Shown: positions 42,527 to 50,819 of the stretch, in pieces
How the letters are laid out: every line of letters begins with the position of its first letter
How positions within the stretch are numbered: the first letter of the stretch is position 1
From: Bacillota bacterium
Lineage (GTDB): Bacteria > Bacillota > Clostridia > Acetivibrionales > DSM-1351
Length of the DNA: 64,000 nt
Assembly: GCA_023400235.1 (NCBI GenBank)
Contig: JAEXFI010000053.1
Coordinates: forward strand, 1 to 64,000
Direction: 5' to 3'
Program-made: the position numbers and the translations under genes
The notes under the pieces: model-generated
Databases searched by the model: none
What the model saw: only the letters and a program-made list of their open reading frames with translations
What the model was told of the DNA's origin: nothing

Positions 42527-43681
42527 ATGGGAGAATTTGAACTTATTGCAACATCAGCTTTTGGAATTGAGGCGGTAACTGCAAGGGAGCTTAAAAAACT
42601 TGGATACACCCAGCAAAGGGTTGAAAATGGCAGGGTGACCTTTACGGGAGATGAAACTGCCATTTGCAGGAGTAACCTTTGGCTGAGGACTGCTGACAGG
42701 GTTTTGCTGAAAATGGGGGAATTCAAGGCTACAAGCTTTGAAGAGTTGTTTGAGCAAACAAAAGCCCTGCCCTGGGAGGAAATCATACCGGTTGATGCAG
42801 AGTTTCCTGTAGAGGGAAAGTCAATAGATTCAAAGCTTTTCAGCGTACCTGACTGTCAGGCCATAGTAAAGAAAGCTGTTGTGGAAAAGCTGAAAATGCG
42901 CTATAAATGTGAATGGTTCCAGGAAACGGGGGCACGGTACAGAATAGAAGTGGCCCTGCTGAAGGATGTTGTAACCCTGACTGTTGATACAAGTGGCGCG
43001 GGCCTTCACAAAAGGGGCTACAGAAAGCTTGTGGGCGATGCACCTCTGAAGGAGACTCTTGCCTGCGCCATGTTGCTCATAAGCCATTGGAACAAGGACA
43101 GAGTGTTGTTGGATCCTTTTTGTGGGAGCGGTACTATTCCTATAGAAGCTGCCCTGATTGGCAGGAATATTGCTCCAGGGCTTGGAAGGGAATTTGCTTC
43201 TGAAAAGTGGGGCATCATTCCCGAAGAAGCATGGGCCAGGGCGAGGGATGAGGCCTATGATACAATGGAGGAGGACCGTGAGCTCAGAATACATGGCTCG
43301 GATATAGATGAGGAAGCAATGAGCCTTGCCAGATATCACGCGAAAAAGGCCGGAGTTGAGGATGCCATTCATCTCCAGCGTCTTCCTATGTCCGATATCA
43401 GTTCAAGATACAAATACGGAATTATTATCTGCAACCCTCCCTATGGTGAGAGGCTTGGAGAAAAAGAATACGTTGAGAAGCTCTACATGGAGATGGGAGC
43501 GGTGTTTCAAAAACTTGAGAGCTGGTCCTATTACATTATTACCTCCAACCTGGAGTTTGAAAAGCTTTTTGGAAAGAGGGCCGACAAAAAAAGAAAACTG
43601 TATAACGGTAAACTGTTATGTAATTACTTTCAATATTTTGGACCTCCTCCACCAAAAGGTGCAGGTGATAAAGATGAATAA
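42527..43681 (+). CDS. RlmL-type 23S rRNA methyltransferase (THUMP + methylase)
   Basis: This 384-residue enzyme methylates guanine in 23S rRNA (RlmL N-terminal type). A THUMP RNA-binding domain occupies about residues 45-155, followed by a methylase with LLDPFCGSGTIPIEAALIG and the catalytic IICNPPYGERLGEKEY. The RlmK half of the enteric fusion is absent. ATG at 42527 has GAAAGG seven bases upstream; the TTG at 42512 is less likely. Confidence 0.9.
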   Translation: MGEFELIATSAFGIEAVTARELKKLGYTQQRVENGRVTFTGDETAICRSNLWLRTADRVLLKMGEFKATSFEELFEQTKALPWEEIIPVDAEFPVEGKSIDSKLFSVPDCQAIVKKAVVEKLKMRYKCEWFQETGARYRIEVALLKDVVTLTVDTSGAGLHKRGYRKLVGDAPLKETLACAMLLISHWNKDRVLLDPFCGSGTIPIEAALIGRNIAPGLGREFASEKWGIIPEEAWARARDEAYDTMEEDRELRIHGSDIDEEAMSLARYHAKKAGVEDAIHLQRLPMSDISSRYKYGIIICNPPYGERLGEKEYVEKLYMEMGAVFQKLESWSYYIITSNLEFEKLFGKRADKKRKLYNGKLLCNYFQYFGPPPPKGAGDKDE

Positions 43682-43703
43682 TTGGATATTTCAGGTAAAA
43701 AAA

Positions 43704-43732
43704 TTGACGAATTCCACCTGTTATAATAACAT
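43704..43732 (+). promoter_or_regulatory. Possible aroA promoter
   Basis: TTGACG (43704-43709) and TAACAT (43727-43732) are 17 bp apart. The -10 lies inside the palindrome at 43716-43748. The -10 match is weak. Confidence 0.4.
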
Positions 43733-43748
43733 AGTTATTATAACAGGT
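43716..43748. promoter_or_regulatory. Perfect 15-bp-arm palindrome upstream of aroA
   Basis: Positions 43716-43730 and 43734-43748 are exact inverse copies around ATA (arms ACCTGTTATAATAAC). No T run follows on either strand. It could be an operator over the promoter or an RNA hairpin in the leader of the aromatic operon. Confidence 0.6.
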
Positions 43749-43824
43749 TAATGCAGTAAAGTAGCATGGTATAATCAGATGTTTTGTAATATAATGAAAA
43801 TTGGTAATATGGCAGGTGAAGAAT

Positions 43825-45099
43825 ATGATTTTAAAGGTTAAGCCATCGGAGGTTGCCGGAGAAGTTGGTATTCCAGGGTCAAAATCCCATACTATAAGGT
43901 CAATGTTTTTTGCAGGACTTGCGGAGGGACAGAGCATAATAAGAAATCCTTTGATTTCAAGTGATTCCATCTCTGCGGTAAATTTATGCAAGGCCTTTGG
44001 TGCATCCTATGAGTTGGTTTTAGACAGGTATACGGTAGACGGAATTGCCGGGCAGCCCAATGTTCCGGAAAACATTATAGACGTTGGGAATTCGGGAACG
44101 AGTTTAAGACTTGGTCTGATGACTGCTGCTCTGGTACCCGGGTATACGGTTTTTACAGGCGACTATCAAATAAGAAGAAGACAAATTGGACCTCTGGTTA
44201 AGGCAATAAATAATCTTGGAGGAGAGGCTTTTACCACACGAGGAAACGAATCAGCTCCGGTTGTGGTTAGAGGCCGGGCAAAAGGCGGATTTACAACACT
44301 TGACGCAGTTACATCGCAATACTTATCCTCAATTCTACTTAACGCTCCTCTTCTGGAATACGATACGCATATCGAAGTTACAAGACTAAACGAAGTGCCA
44401 TACGTAGAAATAACTCTATGGTGGCTTGATAAGCTGGGAATCAGATACCAGCATCAGAATATGAAGGAGTTCCTCATACCGGGACAGCAGAAATACCCGG
44501 GCTTTGACTGCACCATACCGGGAGATTTCTCTTCGGCGACGTTTTTTATGGTGTTAGCTGCAATTTCAGGACGGCAGTTCAGGCTGACCAATCTTGACAT
44601 GAGCGATCCCCAGGGTGACAAGCTGGTACTGTCCATATTGGAAGACATGGGTGCAGGAGTTTCCTTCCAGGAGAACAGTGTTATCATAGAGGGCAGAGCT
44701 TTAAAGGGCAGGTCTATCGATATGAATTCCATACCTGATGCTCTTCCGGCAATGGCGGTTGCAGGTTGTTTCGCTCAGGGGGAGACAAGGCTCTTAAATG
44801 TTCCGCAAGCGCGGCTTAAGGAAACCGACAGGATAAGTGTCATGTGCAGGGAGCTTTCCAAAATGGGTGCGGATATTGAGGAACTGCCGGACGGACTTGT
44901 AATACGTGAAAGCAGTCTCAAGGGCTGCAGGGTTTGCGGGCACGATGATCACAGGGTGGTTATGTCTTTGGCTGTAGCAGGCTTAAGGGCTCAGGGTGAA
45001 ACTATAATCGACACTGCTGAAGCCATGAATGTTACTTTCCCTGACTTTGTAGACCACATCGTCAAATGCGGCGGAAATATTCAACTTGAAGAAGAATAA
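43825..45099 (+). CDS. aroA: 3-phosphoshikimate 1-carboxyvinyltransferase (EPSP synthase)
   Basis: This 424-residue enzyme joins shikimate 3-phosphate and phosphoenolpyruvate in aromatic amino acid synthesis. GIPGSKSHTIRSMFFAGLA, VGNSGTSLRLG and RLKETDRISVMCREL are the family signatures. The ATG at 43825 starts MILKVKPSEV and gives the usual length; the frame upstream to 43801 is not needed. It heads the aroA-aroC-aroK set. Confidence 0.95.
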   Translation: MILKVKPSEVAGEVGIPGSKSHTIRSMFFAGLAEGQSIIRNPLISSDSISAVNLCKAFGASYELVLDRYTVDGIAGQPNVPENIIDVGNSGTSLRLGLMTAALVPGYTVFTGDYQIRRRQIGPLVKAINNLGGEAFTTRGNESAPVVVRGRAKGGFTTLDAVTSQYLSSILLNAPLLEYDTHIEVTRLNEVPYVEITLWWLDKLGIRYQHQNMKEFLIPGQQKYPGFDCTIPGDFSSATFFMVLAAISGRQFRLTNLDMSDPQGDKLVLSILEDMGAGVSFQENSVIIEGRALKGRSIDMNSIPDALPAMAVAGCFAQGETRLLNVPQARLKETDRISVMCRELSKMGADIEELPDGLVIRESSLKGCRVCGHDDHRVVMSLAVAGLRAQGETIIDTAEAMNVTFPDFVDHIVKCGGNIQLEEE

Positions 45100-45193
45100 C
45101 AGGTGGCTTATGGCGCTGTATACATAAAAGTATACGTTGTCCGGTTATTTGGCGTTTTTAGCATGAATTTTATTTTATTATATGGAGGCAGCT

Positions 45194-46372
45194 ATGGTTG
45201 GAAATTCATTTGGAAGAGTATTTCGTGTTACAACGAGTGGAGAATCCTATTCGGGAGCCTTTAGAAAAAGTGAAGGTGTTCCTCCGGAATTATGGGGCGG
45301 TTTGGTGGTAATTGTGGACGGAGTTCCTGCAGGTGTAAAAATAACATCCTCCATTATCCAGGAGGAGCTGGACAAGAGGAGGCCGGGTCAGTCAAAGCTT
45401 CACACACCAAGATCTGAAGCTGACAAGGTGTATATCTTTTCGGGTGTGATGCAGGACGATATTACTACAGGCGCACCTGTGGCGATGCTTATTCCCAGCA
45501 GTGACATTGGAGACAGGCATATTGAGCAGCACAGAGGCAACAAGGAGCTTCTGAGGCCTGGGCAGGCAGCATACACCTATTATAAAAAGTACGGAGAGCA
45601 TTCGGACTATCTTGGTGCAGGCAGGGCATCAGCCCGTGAGACGGCAGCCCGGGTTGCGGGTGGAGCTGTTGCAAAGCAGGTTCTGGACAGACTGGGGATT
45701 GATGTACTGGCGTATACAGTAGAATCCCACGGTATAAAGGCAGGCCCGTTTACATACGAACAGGCGAAGAAAAATTACAGAGCAAACGAGATAAACTGTC
45801 CAGACCAGGAAATTGCACAGAAAATGACTGAAGACCTGCTGCAGGTCATAAAGGAAGGTGATTCCTGCGGCGGTGTGATAGAAATTATTGCAAAGGGAGT
45901 GCCGGCAGGGCTTGGCGAACCTGTTTTTGATAAACTGAGTGCCACTATTGCCCATGGCCTTATGTCCATAGGGGGCGTAAAGGGTATTGAAATAGGCGAA
46001 GGCTTTGGGGTTTCAAAGAAAAAAGGTTCGGAAATGAATGACACTCCTTATTATGACAAGGAGACAGGCAGAATCAGATTTAAGACCAACAGGGCAGGGG
46101 GGATGCTTGGGGGTATATCCAATGGAGAGGAAATCAGGATTCGTGTCGCGGTAAAGCCTACGCCTACCATTTTGCAGGATCAGCTGACAGTGGATGTTCA
46201 GACGCTTGAGCCTGTAATACACAAGTTTGCTTCACGAAGTGACCCGTCTCTTGTACCGAGGGTATACTCAATATGTGAAGCAATGGTAAGGATTGCGCTG
46301 CTTGACAGCTTCATCATGTCCTCCGGGCTTAGAAGCATAACTGAAATGGATTCCAGGTGGGACAGCCTATGA
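45194..46372 (+). CDS. aroC: Chorismate synthase
   Basis: This 392-residue enzyme converts EPSP to chorismate with reduced FMN. Signatures: NSFGRVFRVTTSGESYSGAF near the start, RPGQAAYTYYKKYG, YLGAGRASARETAARVAGG, and the late FKTNRAGGMLGGISNGEEI. ATG 45194 follows GGAGG by five bases; ATG 45182 lies before that site. Its stop overlaps the aroK start (ATGA). Confidence 0.96.
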   Translation: MVGNSFGRVFRVTTSGESYSGAFRKSEGVPPELWGGLVVIVDGVPAGVKITSSIIQEELDKRRPGQSKLHTPRSEADKVYIFSGVMQDDITTGAPVAMLIPSSDIGDRHIEQHRGNKELLRPGQAAYTYYKKYGEHSDYLGAGRASARETAARVAGGAVAKQVLDRLGIDVLAYTVESHGIKAGPFTYEQAKKNYRANEINCPDQEIAQKMTEDLLQVIKEGDSCGGVIEIIAKGVPAGLGEPVFDKLSATIAHGLMSIGGVKGIEIGEGFGVSKKKGSEMNDTPYYDKETGRIRFKTNRAGGMLGGISNGEEIRIRVAVKPTPTILQDQLTVDVQTLEPVIHKFASRSDPSLVPRVYSICEAMVRIALLDSFIMSSGLRSITEMDSRWDSL

Positions 46373-46872
46373 TAAGTGAAGACGCGGTTCCAAACATTAT
46401 TCTTATCGGTATGCCGGGAACCGGAAAAACCACAGTTGGTGAAAAGCTGAGTGAAATCCTGGGCTATGAATTTATGGACACTGATTTGATTTTGACAGTA
46501 AAGACCGGCAAGACACCGAGAGAACTGGTGGAAGAGTATGGACGGGAGCATTTTCTGAAGCTACAGGATGAAGCAGTTTTACAAATCAGTACTACCAGGT
46601 GCGTGATTTCTACAGGAGGCGGTATCGTACACAGTGATACTGCCATGCGGCACCTGAAAGAAATTGGTAAGGTTGTATTTCTGAACACGGGTTACCAGGC
46701 AATAGAAGCCAGAATGGATGCAAACAGAAGGTTGGTCAGAAATGGAAGTTCCTTGCTACAGCTATACAATGAACGGACACCTTTGTATAACAAATATGCT
46801 GATACGGTTATCCAATGTGACAACTGCGAGCCCCAGACAGTATGTGAAAAGATAATCGATTCTATGAAATGA
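46369..46872 (+). CDS. aroK: Shikimate kinase
   Basis: This 167-residue kinase phosphorylates shikimate. It has the Walker A loop GMPGTGKTTVG, DTD (metal), the shikimate-binding STGGGIVHS, and NERTPLYNKYADTVIQ in the lid region. Start at the ATG overlapping the aroC stop, with AGGTGGGA upstream. Third gene of the aromatic operon. Confidence 0.95.
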   Translation: MISEDAVPNIILIGMPGTGKTTVGEKLSEILGYEFMDTDLILTVKTGKTPRELVEEYGREHFLKLQDEAVLQISTTRCVISTGGGIVHSDTAMRHLKEIGKVVFLNTGYQAIEARMDANRRLVRNGSSLLQLYNERTPLYNKYADTVIQCDNCEPQTVCEKIIDSMK

Positions 46873-46929
46873 AGTATAAGTTTGTTTTTTAGTCAGCCAT
46901 AAATATATGAAAAGGGTTAAAGAGAAACA

Positions 46930-47679
46930 ATGAGTAAAATTAGGGTTTTGATAGTAGATGATAATTTATTAACTGCAAAGGCATTATATGAAAAACTTGG
47001 CGAGTGCCAGGACTTTGAACTGCTTAATATTGCAAAGGATGGGCTCGAGGCCATAGAACTGATAAACAGGGAAAAGCCTGACGTTGTGCTGCTGGACATA
47101 ATTATGCCCAAGCTGGATGGAATAGGTGTTCTTGAGTACGCAAGAGAAAATAAGGAAGGAAACCTGCCTGTATACATAGTCTATTCTGCTGTAAGTCATG
47201 AAAATTATGTAGCCAGAGCAATGAACCTTGGAGCGAATTATTACATAATCAAGCCTTTTGACGAAAGTGTCTTAGCTTTACGAATAAAGCAGCTTTATAC
47301 GGATTCCAATATCAAGCAGTACATCAAAAAAGACTACAGTGCCGCTGCAGTCCAAAAGCAAAAAAACCGCTATGATGATGAACTGAAGGTACTGGCAACA
47401 AAGTATATGCGGGAATATGGCCTCAAGGCGCATATGACAGGCTATTGCTACATCAGAGACATAGTTACCAAGGCTTTCGACAGCTATTGCCACAACGGGA
47501 ATCTACCAAAGGGTATATACAGGGAAATAGCTGAGAAAAACAATGTGACTATTCAAAAGGTTGAAAGAGCCATTAGAAATTGCATTGAAAATGTTCCTGC
47601 AGAGGAAAACGGACAGAAGAAGCCTACCAATTCACAGGTTATCTGTCAGCTGATCGAAAAGATACGAGCAAATAATTGA
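46930..47679 (+). CDS. Spo0A-like response regulator
   Basis: This 249-residue protein has a full receiver (VDDN, LLDIIMPKLDG, IVYSAVSHE, KPFD) and a C-terminal DNA-binding domain of Spo0A type: AHMTGYCYIRDIVTKAFDSY, then EKNNVTIQKVERAIRNCIE and KPTNSQVICQL. It differs from genuine Spo0A in the C-terminal part: the conserved SISSLFGYTV segment is replaced by a short linker (NVPAEENGQKKP). I infer a Spo0A paralogue with altered target sites rather than the master regulator itself. The main spo0A is usually next to spoIVB, which is not here. Confidence 0.85.
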   Translation: MSKIRVLIVDDNLLTAKALYEKLGECQDFELLNIAKDGLEAIELINREKPDVVLLDIIMPKLDGIGVLEYARENKEGNLPVYIVYSAVSHENYVARAMNLGANYYIIKPFDESVLALRIKQLYTDSNIKQYIKKDYSAAAVQKQKNRYDDELKVLATKYMREYGLKAHMTGYCYIRDIVTKAFDSYCHNGNLPKGIYREIAEKNNVTIQKVERAIRNCIENVPAEENGQKKPTNSQVICQLIEKIRANN

Positions 47680-47718
47680 CATGCTGTACAAAGTAAAAAG
47701 GCCTTAAAATGCCATACA

Positions 47719-47747
47719 AAAAGCCCTGAAGCGTATTCAGGGCTTTT
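47719..47747. terminator. Bidirectional terminator between Spo0A-like and HU genes
   Basis: AAAAGCCCTGA (47719-47729) pairs with TCAGGGCTTTT (47737-47747). Confidence 0.9.
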
Positions 47748-47780
47748 ATGTAATGTACCTGTAAAGGTGCATTTGCTGTA

Positions 47781-48056
47781 TTATGCGTTAACATTATCCT
47801 TTAATACTTTACCAGCCTTAAATACTGGAGCCTTTGATGCTGGAATAGTAATTTCCTTCTTAGTCTGTGGGTTTCTACCCTTTCTAGCAGCTCTTTCTCT
47901 TACTTCGAAGGTTCCGAAACCAACCAAAGTAACTTTATCGCCAGCTTTTAGAGTGTCCTCAACGGAAGAAATAAATGCATTCAAAGCGGCTTCACTGTTT
48001 TTCTTGTTAAGACCTGATTTTGAAGCAATTGAGTTGATTAAATCTGATTTATTCAT
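47781..48056 (-). CDS. hup: DNA-binding protein HU
   Basis: This 91-residue histone-like protein bends and compacts DNA. MNKSDLINSIASKSGLNKK, LVGFGTFEVRERAARKGRNP and ITIPASKAPVFKAGK are typical HU phrases. A TTGACT/TAAAAT promoter with 17-bp spacing lies at 48089-48117 on the minus strand. AGGAGG precedes the ATG. Single gene. Confidence 0.97.
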   Translation of the reverse strand: MNKSDLINSIASKSGLNKKNSEAALNAFISSVEDTLKAGDKVTLVGFGTFEVRERAARKGRNPQTKKEITIPASKAPVFKAGKVLKDNVNA

Positions 48057-48088
48057 TATACAACCTCCTAAAAATGGAATTCGACATT

Positions 48089-48117
48089 ATTTTATAATGA
48101 AAGCTCGCTAAAGTCAA
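48089..48117 (-). promoter_or_regulatory. hup promoter
   Basis: TTGACT (48112-48117) and TAAAAT (48089-48094) on the minus strand, 17 bp apart. Confidence 0.75.
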
Positions 48118-48182
48118 GCCTTTGAAGGCAAAATAGTTAATTTGTACCAGGCAAAATAGGAATGTTTTTAGCAATATCTGCC

Positions 48183-48566
48183 TTAATTGGGTACAACATG
48201 TATTTCAACGCTATCCAAGCTGTTTTTTAATGATTTAAAGAAGTGGTTTTCACTGTGATCACCTTTGGAATCACCCATAACCAAAAGGCTTATATCATTG
48301 TCCCAGGCATACTCAACAATAGTATCAACAATCTCATCAGACCTGAGAACTGTCAGATTTGCGCCTATTGATTTGGCAATGCCGAAAAGATATTCCAGAG
48401 CTTCACCCTCCTTGTCATTGTCAAGAAAGCTCCAGCTGTTTTTGGCCACGTGAATGATAAAAATGGAATCCTCTTCCCTAGAAAACTCTAAAGCCTTTTT
48501 TATAAGCCGTTCACAGGTTTTTTGTTGAGTGACGCATACTAAAATATTGTTTACAGTTGGCTTCAA
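48183..48566 (-). CDS. Universal stress protein-like domain (KdpD Usp type)
   Basis: This 127-residue protein has the Usp alpha/beta fold: LKPTVNNILVCVTQQKTCER at the start, SIFIIHVAKNSWSF in strand two and ISLLVMGDSKGDHSENHFF near the ATP-loop site. It resembles the Usp subdomain of KdpD kinases more than stand-alone UspA. The TTG at 48566 lies six bases after GGGAGG; the ATG at 48584 stands before that site. Single gene, no clear partner. Confidence 0.75.
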   Translation of the reverse strand: MKPTVNNILVCVTQQKTCERLIKKALEFSREEDSIFIIHVAKNSWSFLDNDKEGEALEYLFGIAKSIGANLTVLRSDEIVDTIVEYAWDNDISLLVMGDSKGDHSENHFFKSLKNSLDSVEIHVVPN

Positions 48567-48750
48567 AGAATAACCTCCCTTCATGCATATAATTATACTA
48601 GATTATTGCTGTTTTGTCTTTTATTATTGCCCGGTCCTTTTGAACAATTTATGAACATTTTAGGTTGTTTTGCAATGGTATTTATATGTATAATTATATA
48701 ATCAGTGGATATGACTCCCACGGCAATTTAAATTACAAATGGAGGCATTA

Positions 48751-49593
48751 ATGAAGGATATCGATGTAAAGTCAGTAATAGAGGCTGTAAAAAAGTTATG
48801 TATGGATGCCAACTATTATCTTAATAATGACATTAAAGAGGCAATGGAAAACGGGCTTGCAGTTGAAAAGTCTCCCATTGGCTCGGAGGTGCTGGAAAAG
48901 CTGCTGCTGAATGCGGAGCTGGCCGCCCGGAAGAAGGCCGCAATATGCCAGGATACGGGGATGGCAGTGGTCTTTGTTACAATGGGCCAGGAAGTTCATA
49001 TAACAGGCGGAGCGTTGTCAGATGCCATAAACGAAGGCGTGAGGAGGGGCTATAAGGAAGGTTACTTGAGAAAATCGGTGGTGGGTGACCCCATAGAACG
49101 TATGAACACAGGAGATAACACACCTGCTGTAATACATTACGATATTGTTCCGGGTGATGCCTTAAAAATAGAGCTGGCTCCAAAAGGCTTCGGAAGCGAG
49201 AACATGAGCGCCCTTAAAATGCTTAAGCCCTCAGACGGAATAGAGGGTGTAAAAAGCTTTATACTGGAGACTGTTGATAAGGCCGGCCCGAATCCTTGTC
49301 CCCCGATAGTTGTGGGTGTGGGCATAGGCGGAACTATGGAAAAAGCTACTCTGTTGGCTAAAAGGGCCTTGCTGAGGCCTGTGGACAAGAGAAGCTGCAT
49401 CGGGTATGTGAGGGAACTGGAAGCCGAGCTGCTTGAAAAAATCAATGAGCTGGGGATTGGCCCTGCGGGACTGGGGGGTACAAATACCGCTCTTGCCGTT
49501 AATGTTGAGACATATCCCACACACATAGCAGGATTGCCCGTTGCAGTAAATATTAACTGTCATGTTACCAGGCATGCTGAGATAGTACTATAA
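48751..49593 (+). CDS. Fumarate hydratase, alpha subunit (Fe-S, class I)
   Basis: This 280-residue protein is the N-terminal half of a class I, iron-sulfur fumarase or related tartrate dehydratase. CQDTGMAVVFV, GGVGIGG-like VGVGIGGTMEKA, and the late NTALAVNVETYPTHIAG fit. It acts in the cytoplasm with the beta subunit, which follows after 12 bp. ATG 48751 lies five bases after GGAGG. Substrate fumarate/malate is the usual assignment; tartrate is possible. Confidence 0.9.
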   Translation: MKDIDVKSVIEAVKKLCMDANYYLNNDIKEAMENGLAVEKSPIGSEVLEKLLLNAELAARKKAAICQDTGMAVVFVTMGQEVHITGGALSDAINEGVRRGYKEGYLRKSVVGDPIERMNTGDNTPAVIHYDIVPGDALKIELAPKGFGSENMSALKMLKPSDGIEGVKSFILETVDKAGPNPCPPIVVGVGIGGTMEKATLLAKRALLRPVDKRSCIGYVRELEAELLEKINELGIGPAGLGGTNTALAVNVETYPTHIAGLPVAVNINCHVTRHAEIVL

Positions 49594-49605
49594 GGAACAG
49601 GGGGG

Positions 49606-50166
49606 ATGAAAATGCACCATATTGTAACAGCACCTTTTGACAGGGATGCGGTTAAGGCATTCAGGGCAGGAGATACCGTAGCCCTTAGCGGCACCATATA
49701 TACAGCTAGGGATGCCGCACATAAAAAAATGATTGATTTATTGGCTCAAAACAAGCCTTTGCCTTTTGACATACGAAAGCAAACCATATATTATGTTGGA
49801 CCTTGTCCGTCAAGAGAAGGGGAGGTAATCGGTTCTGCCGGGCCTACCACAAGCTATAGAATGGACGCGTATGCTCCGGCGCTGATTGAACTTGGACAAA
49901 CAGGCATGATAGGAAAGGGCCTGAGAGGCTCCGAGGTCATAGCAGCAATGATGGAACACGGCGCAGTTTATTTTGGTGCTATTGGCGGAGCAGGCGCACT
50001 TATGGCGGAATGCATAAAAAGCCAGGAAATAATAGCCTTTCCGGAGTTGGGTGCAGAAGCACTCAGAAAGCTTTTAGTTGAAGCACTTCCGTTAACGGTA
50101 ATAATCGACTGTTACGGCAGCAACCTGTATGAGATTGGAAAGGCGCAGTACCGTAAAGCAAAATAG
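49606..50166 (+). CDS. Fumarate hydratase, beta subunit
   Basis: This 186-residue protein is the C-terminal half of class I fumarase. GDTVALSGTIYTARDAAHKK, YYVGPCPSREGEVIGSAGPT and TSYRMDAYAPALIELGQTG are diagnostic. Together with the alpha subunit it hydrates fumarate to malate. It is translationally near-coupled (12-bp gap). Confidence 0.92.
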   Translation: MKMHHIVTAPFDRDAVKAFRAGDTVALSGTIYTARDAAHKKMIDLLAQNKPLPFDIRKQTIYYVGPCPSREGEVIGSAGPTTSYRMDAYAPALIELGQTGMIGKGLRGSEVIAAMMEHGAVYFGAIGGAGALMAECIKSQEIIAFPELGAEALRKLLVEALPLTVIIDCYGSNLYEIGKAQYRKAK

Positions 50167-50279
50167 TTGACGGCTTTTTATATTTTGCATAGCTGTATAT
50201 TTTTAAAATTCATTAGTGTATAATAGTTCTATGCAGTTGATAATTGTAATTGAAATATGAATCAAGGAGGTTTATGATA

Positions 50280-50483
50280 ATGGCTATAGTGACAAAGGAT
50301 ATGATAATAGCTGACGTTTTAAATATGGACAGAGGAACAGTACCCATTTTTTTAAACGCAGGAATGCACTGCCTGGGCTGCCCTTCCTCTTCAGGAGAAA
50401 GCATTGAGGATGCCTGTCAAATTCACGGTATTGATGCCGACCAGCTTATTGGTGATTTGAATAAGTTCCTGGAAAGCAAGTAG
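50280..50483 (+). CDS. DUF1858 domain protein
   Basis: This 67-residue protein is a stand-alone DUF1858 domain: VTKDMIIADVLNMDRGTVPI, FLNAGMHCLGCPSSSGESIE, with two cysteines in the HCLGC motif. Such proteins are thought to handle thiol or metal chemistry; the function is not established. The ATG at 50280 lies nine bases after AAGGAGG. Its own terminator follows. Confidence 0.85.
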   Translation: MAIVTKDMIIADVLNMDRGTVPIFLNAGMHCLGCPSSSGESIEDACQIHGIDADQLIGDLNKFLESK

Positions 50484-50519
50484 GCCTAAAGTACGATTTT
50501 TGAAAAGACCTGAGCAAAT

Positions 50520-50563
50520 AAAGGCTTGAGACCAGATGAAGCACATCTGTCCTCAGGCTTTTT
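50520..50563 (+). terminator. Terminator after the DUF1858 gene
   Basis: AAAGGCTTGAG and CTCAGGCTTTTT arms enclose CAGATG/CATCTG. A T run follows. The remaining gap to 50819 shows no further gene. Confidence 0.85.
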
Positions 50564-50819
50564 GTATTGTGAGTTCCTGTCAAGCTGGAACCCAGTTCAC
50601 CCAGCAGTGCAAGCATTTATCTGAAGCAGCTGTCATACCTCCAGCTCTGTATTTCCTGTCCAATAATTGAGTTTTTGTTGAATAATAACGGGTACTAAGT
50701 TATAATTTAATAGGTTGATTTAGTAAATTGACAAACAACAGTCATATGCTTTGGTATATTTATTAAAAGTCAATATTCAAATAGAATCAGACATGCATTC
50801 ATAGACAGGAGGAGCAGCT

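Noticed and set aside
50766..50780. AAAAGTCAAT upstream of purA and AATTGACTTTT near 57640 as further copies of the structured element
   Set aside because: Only the short end sequence matches; none of the internal blocks is present.
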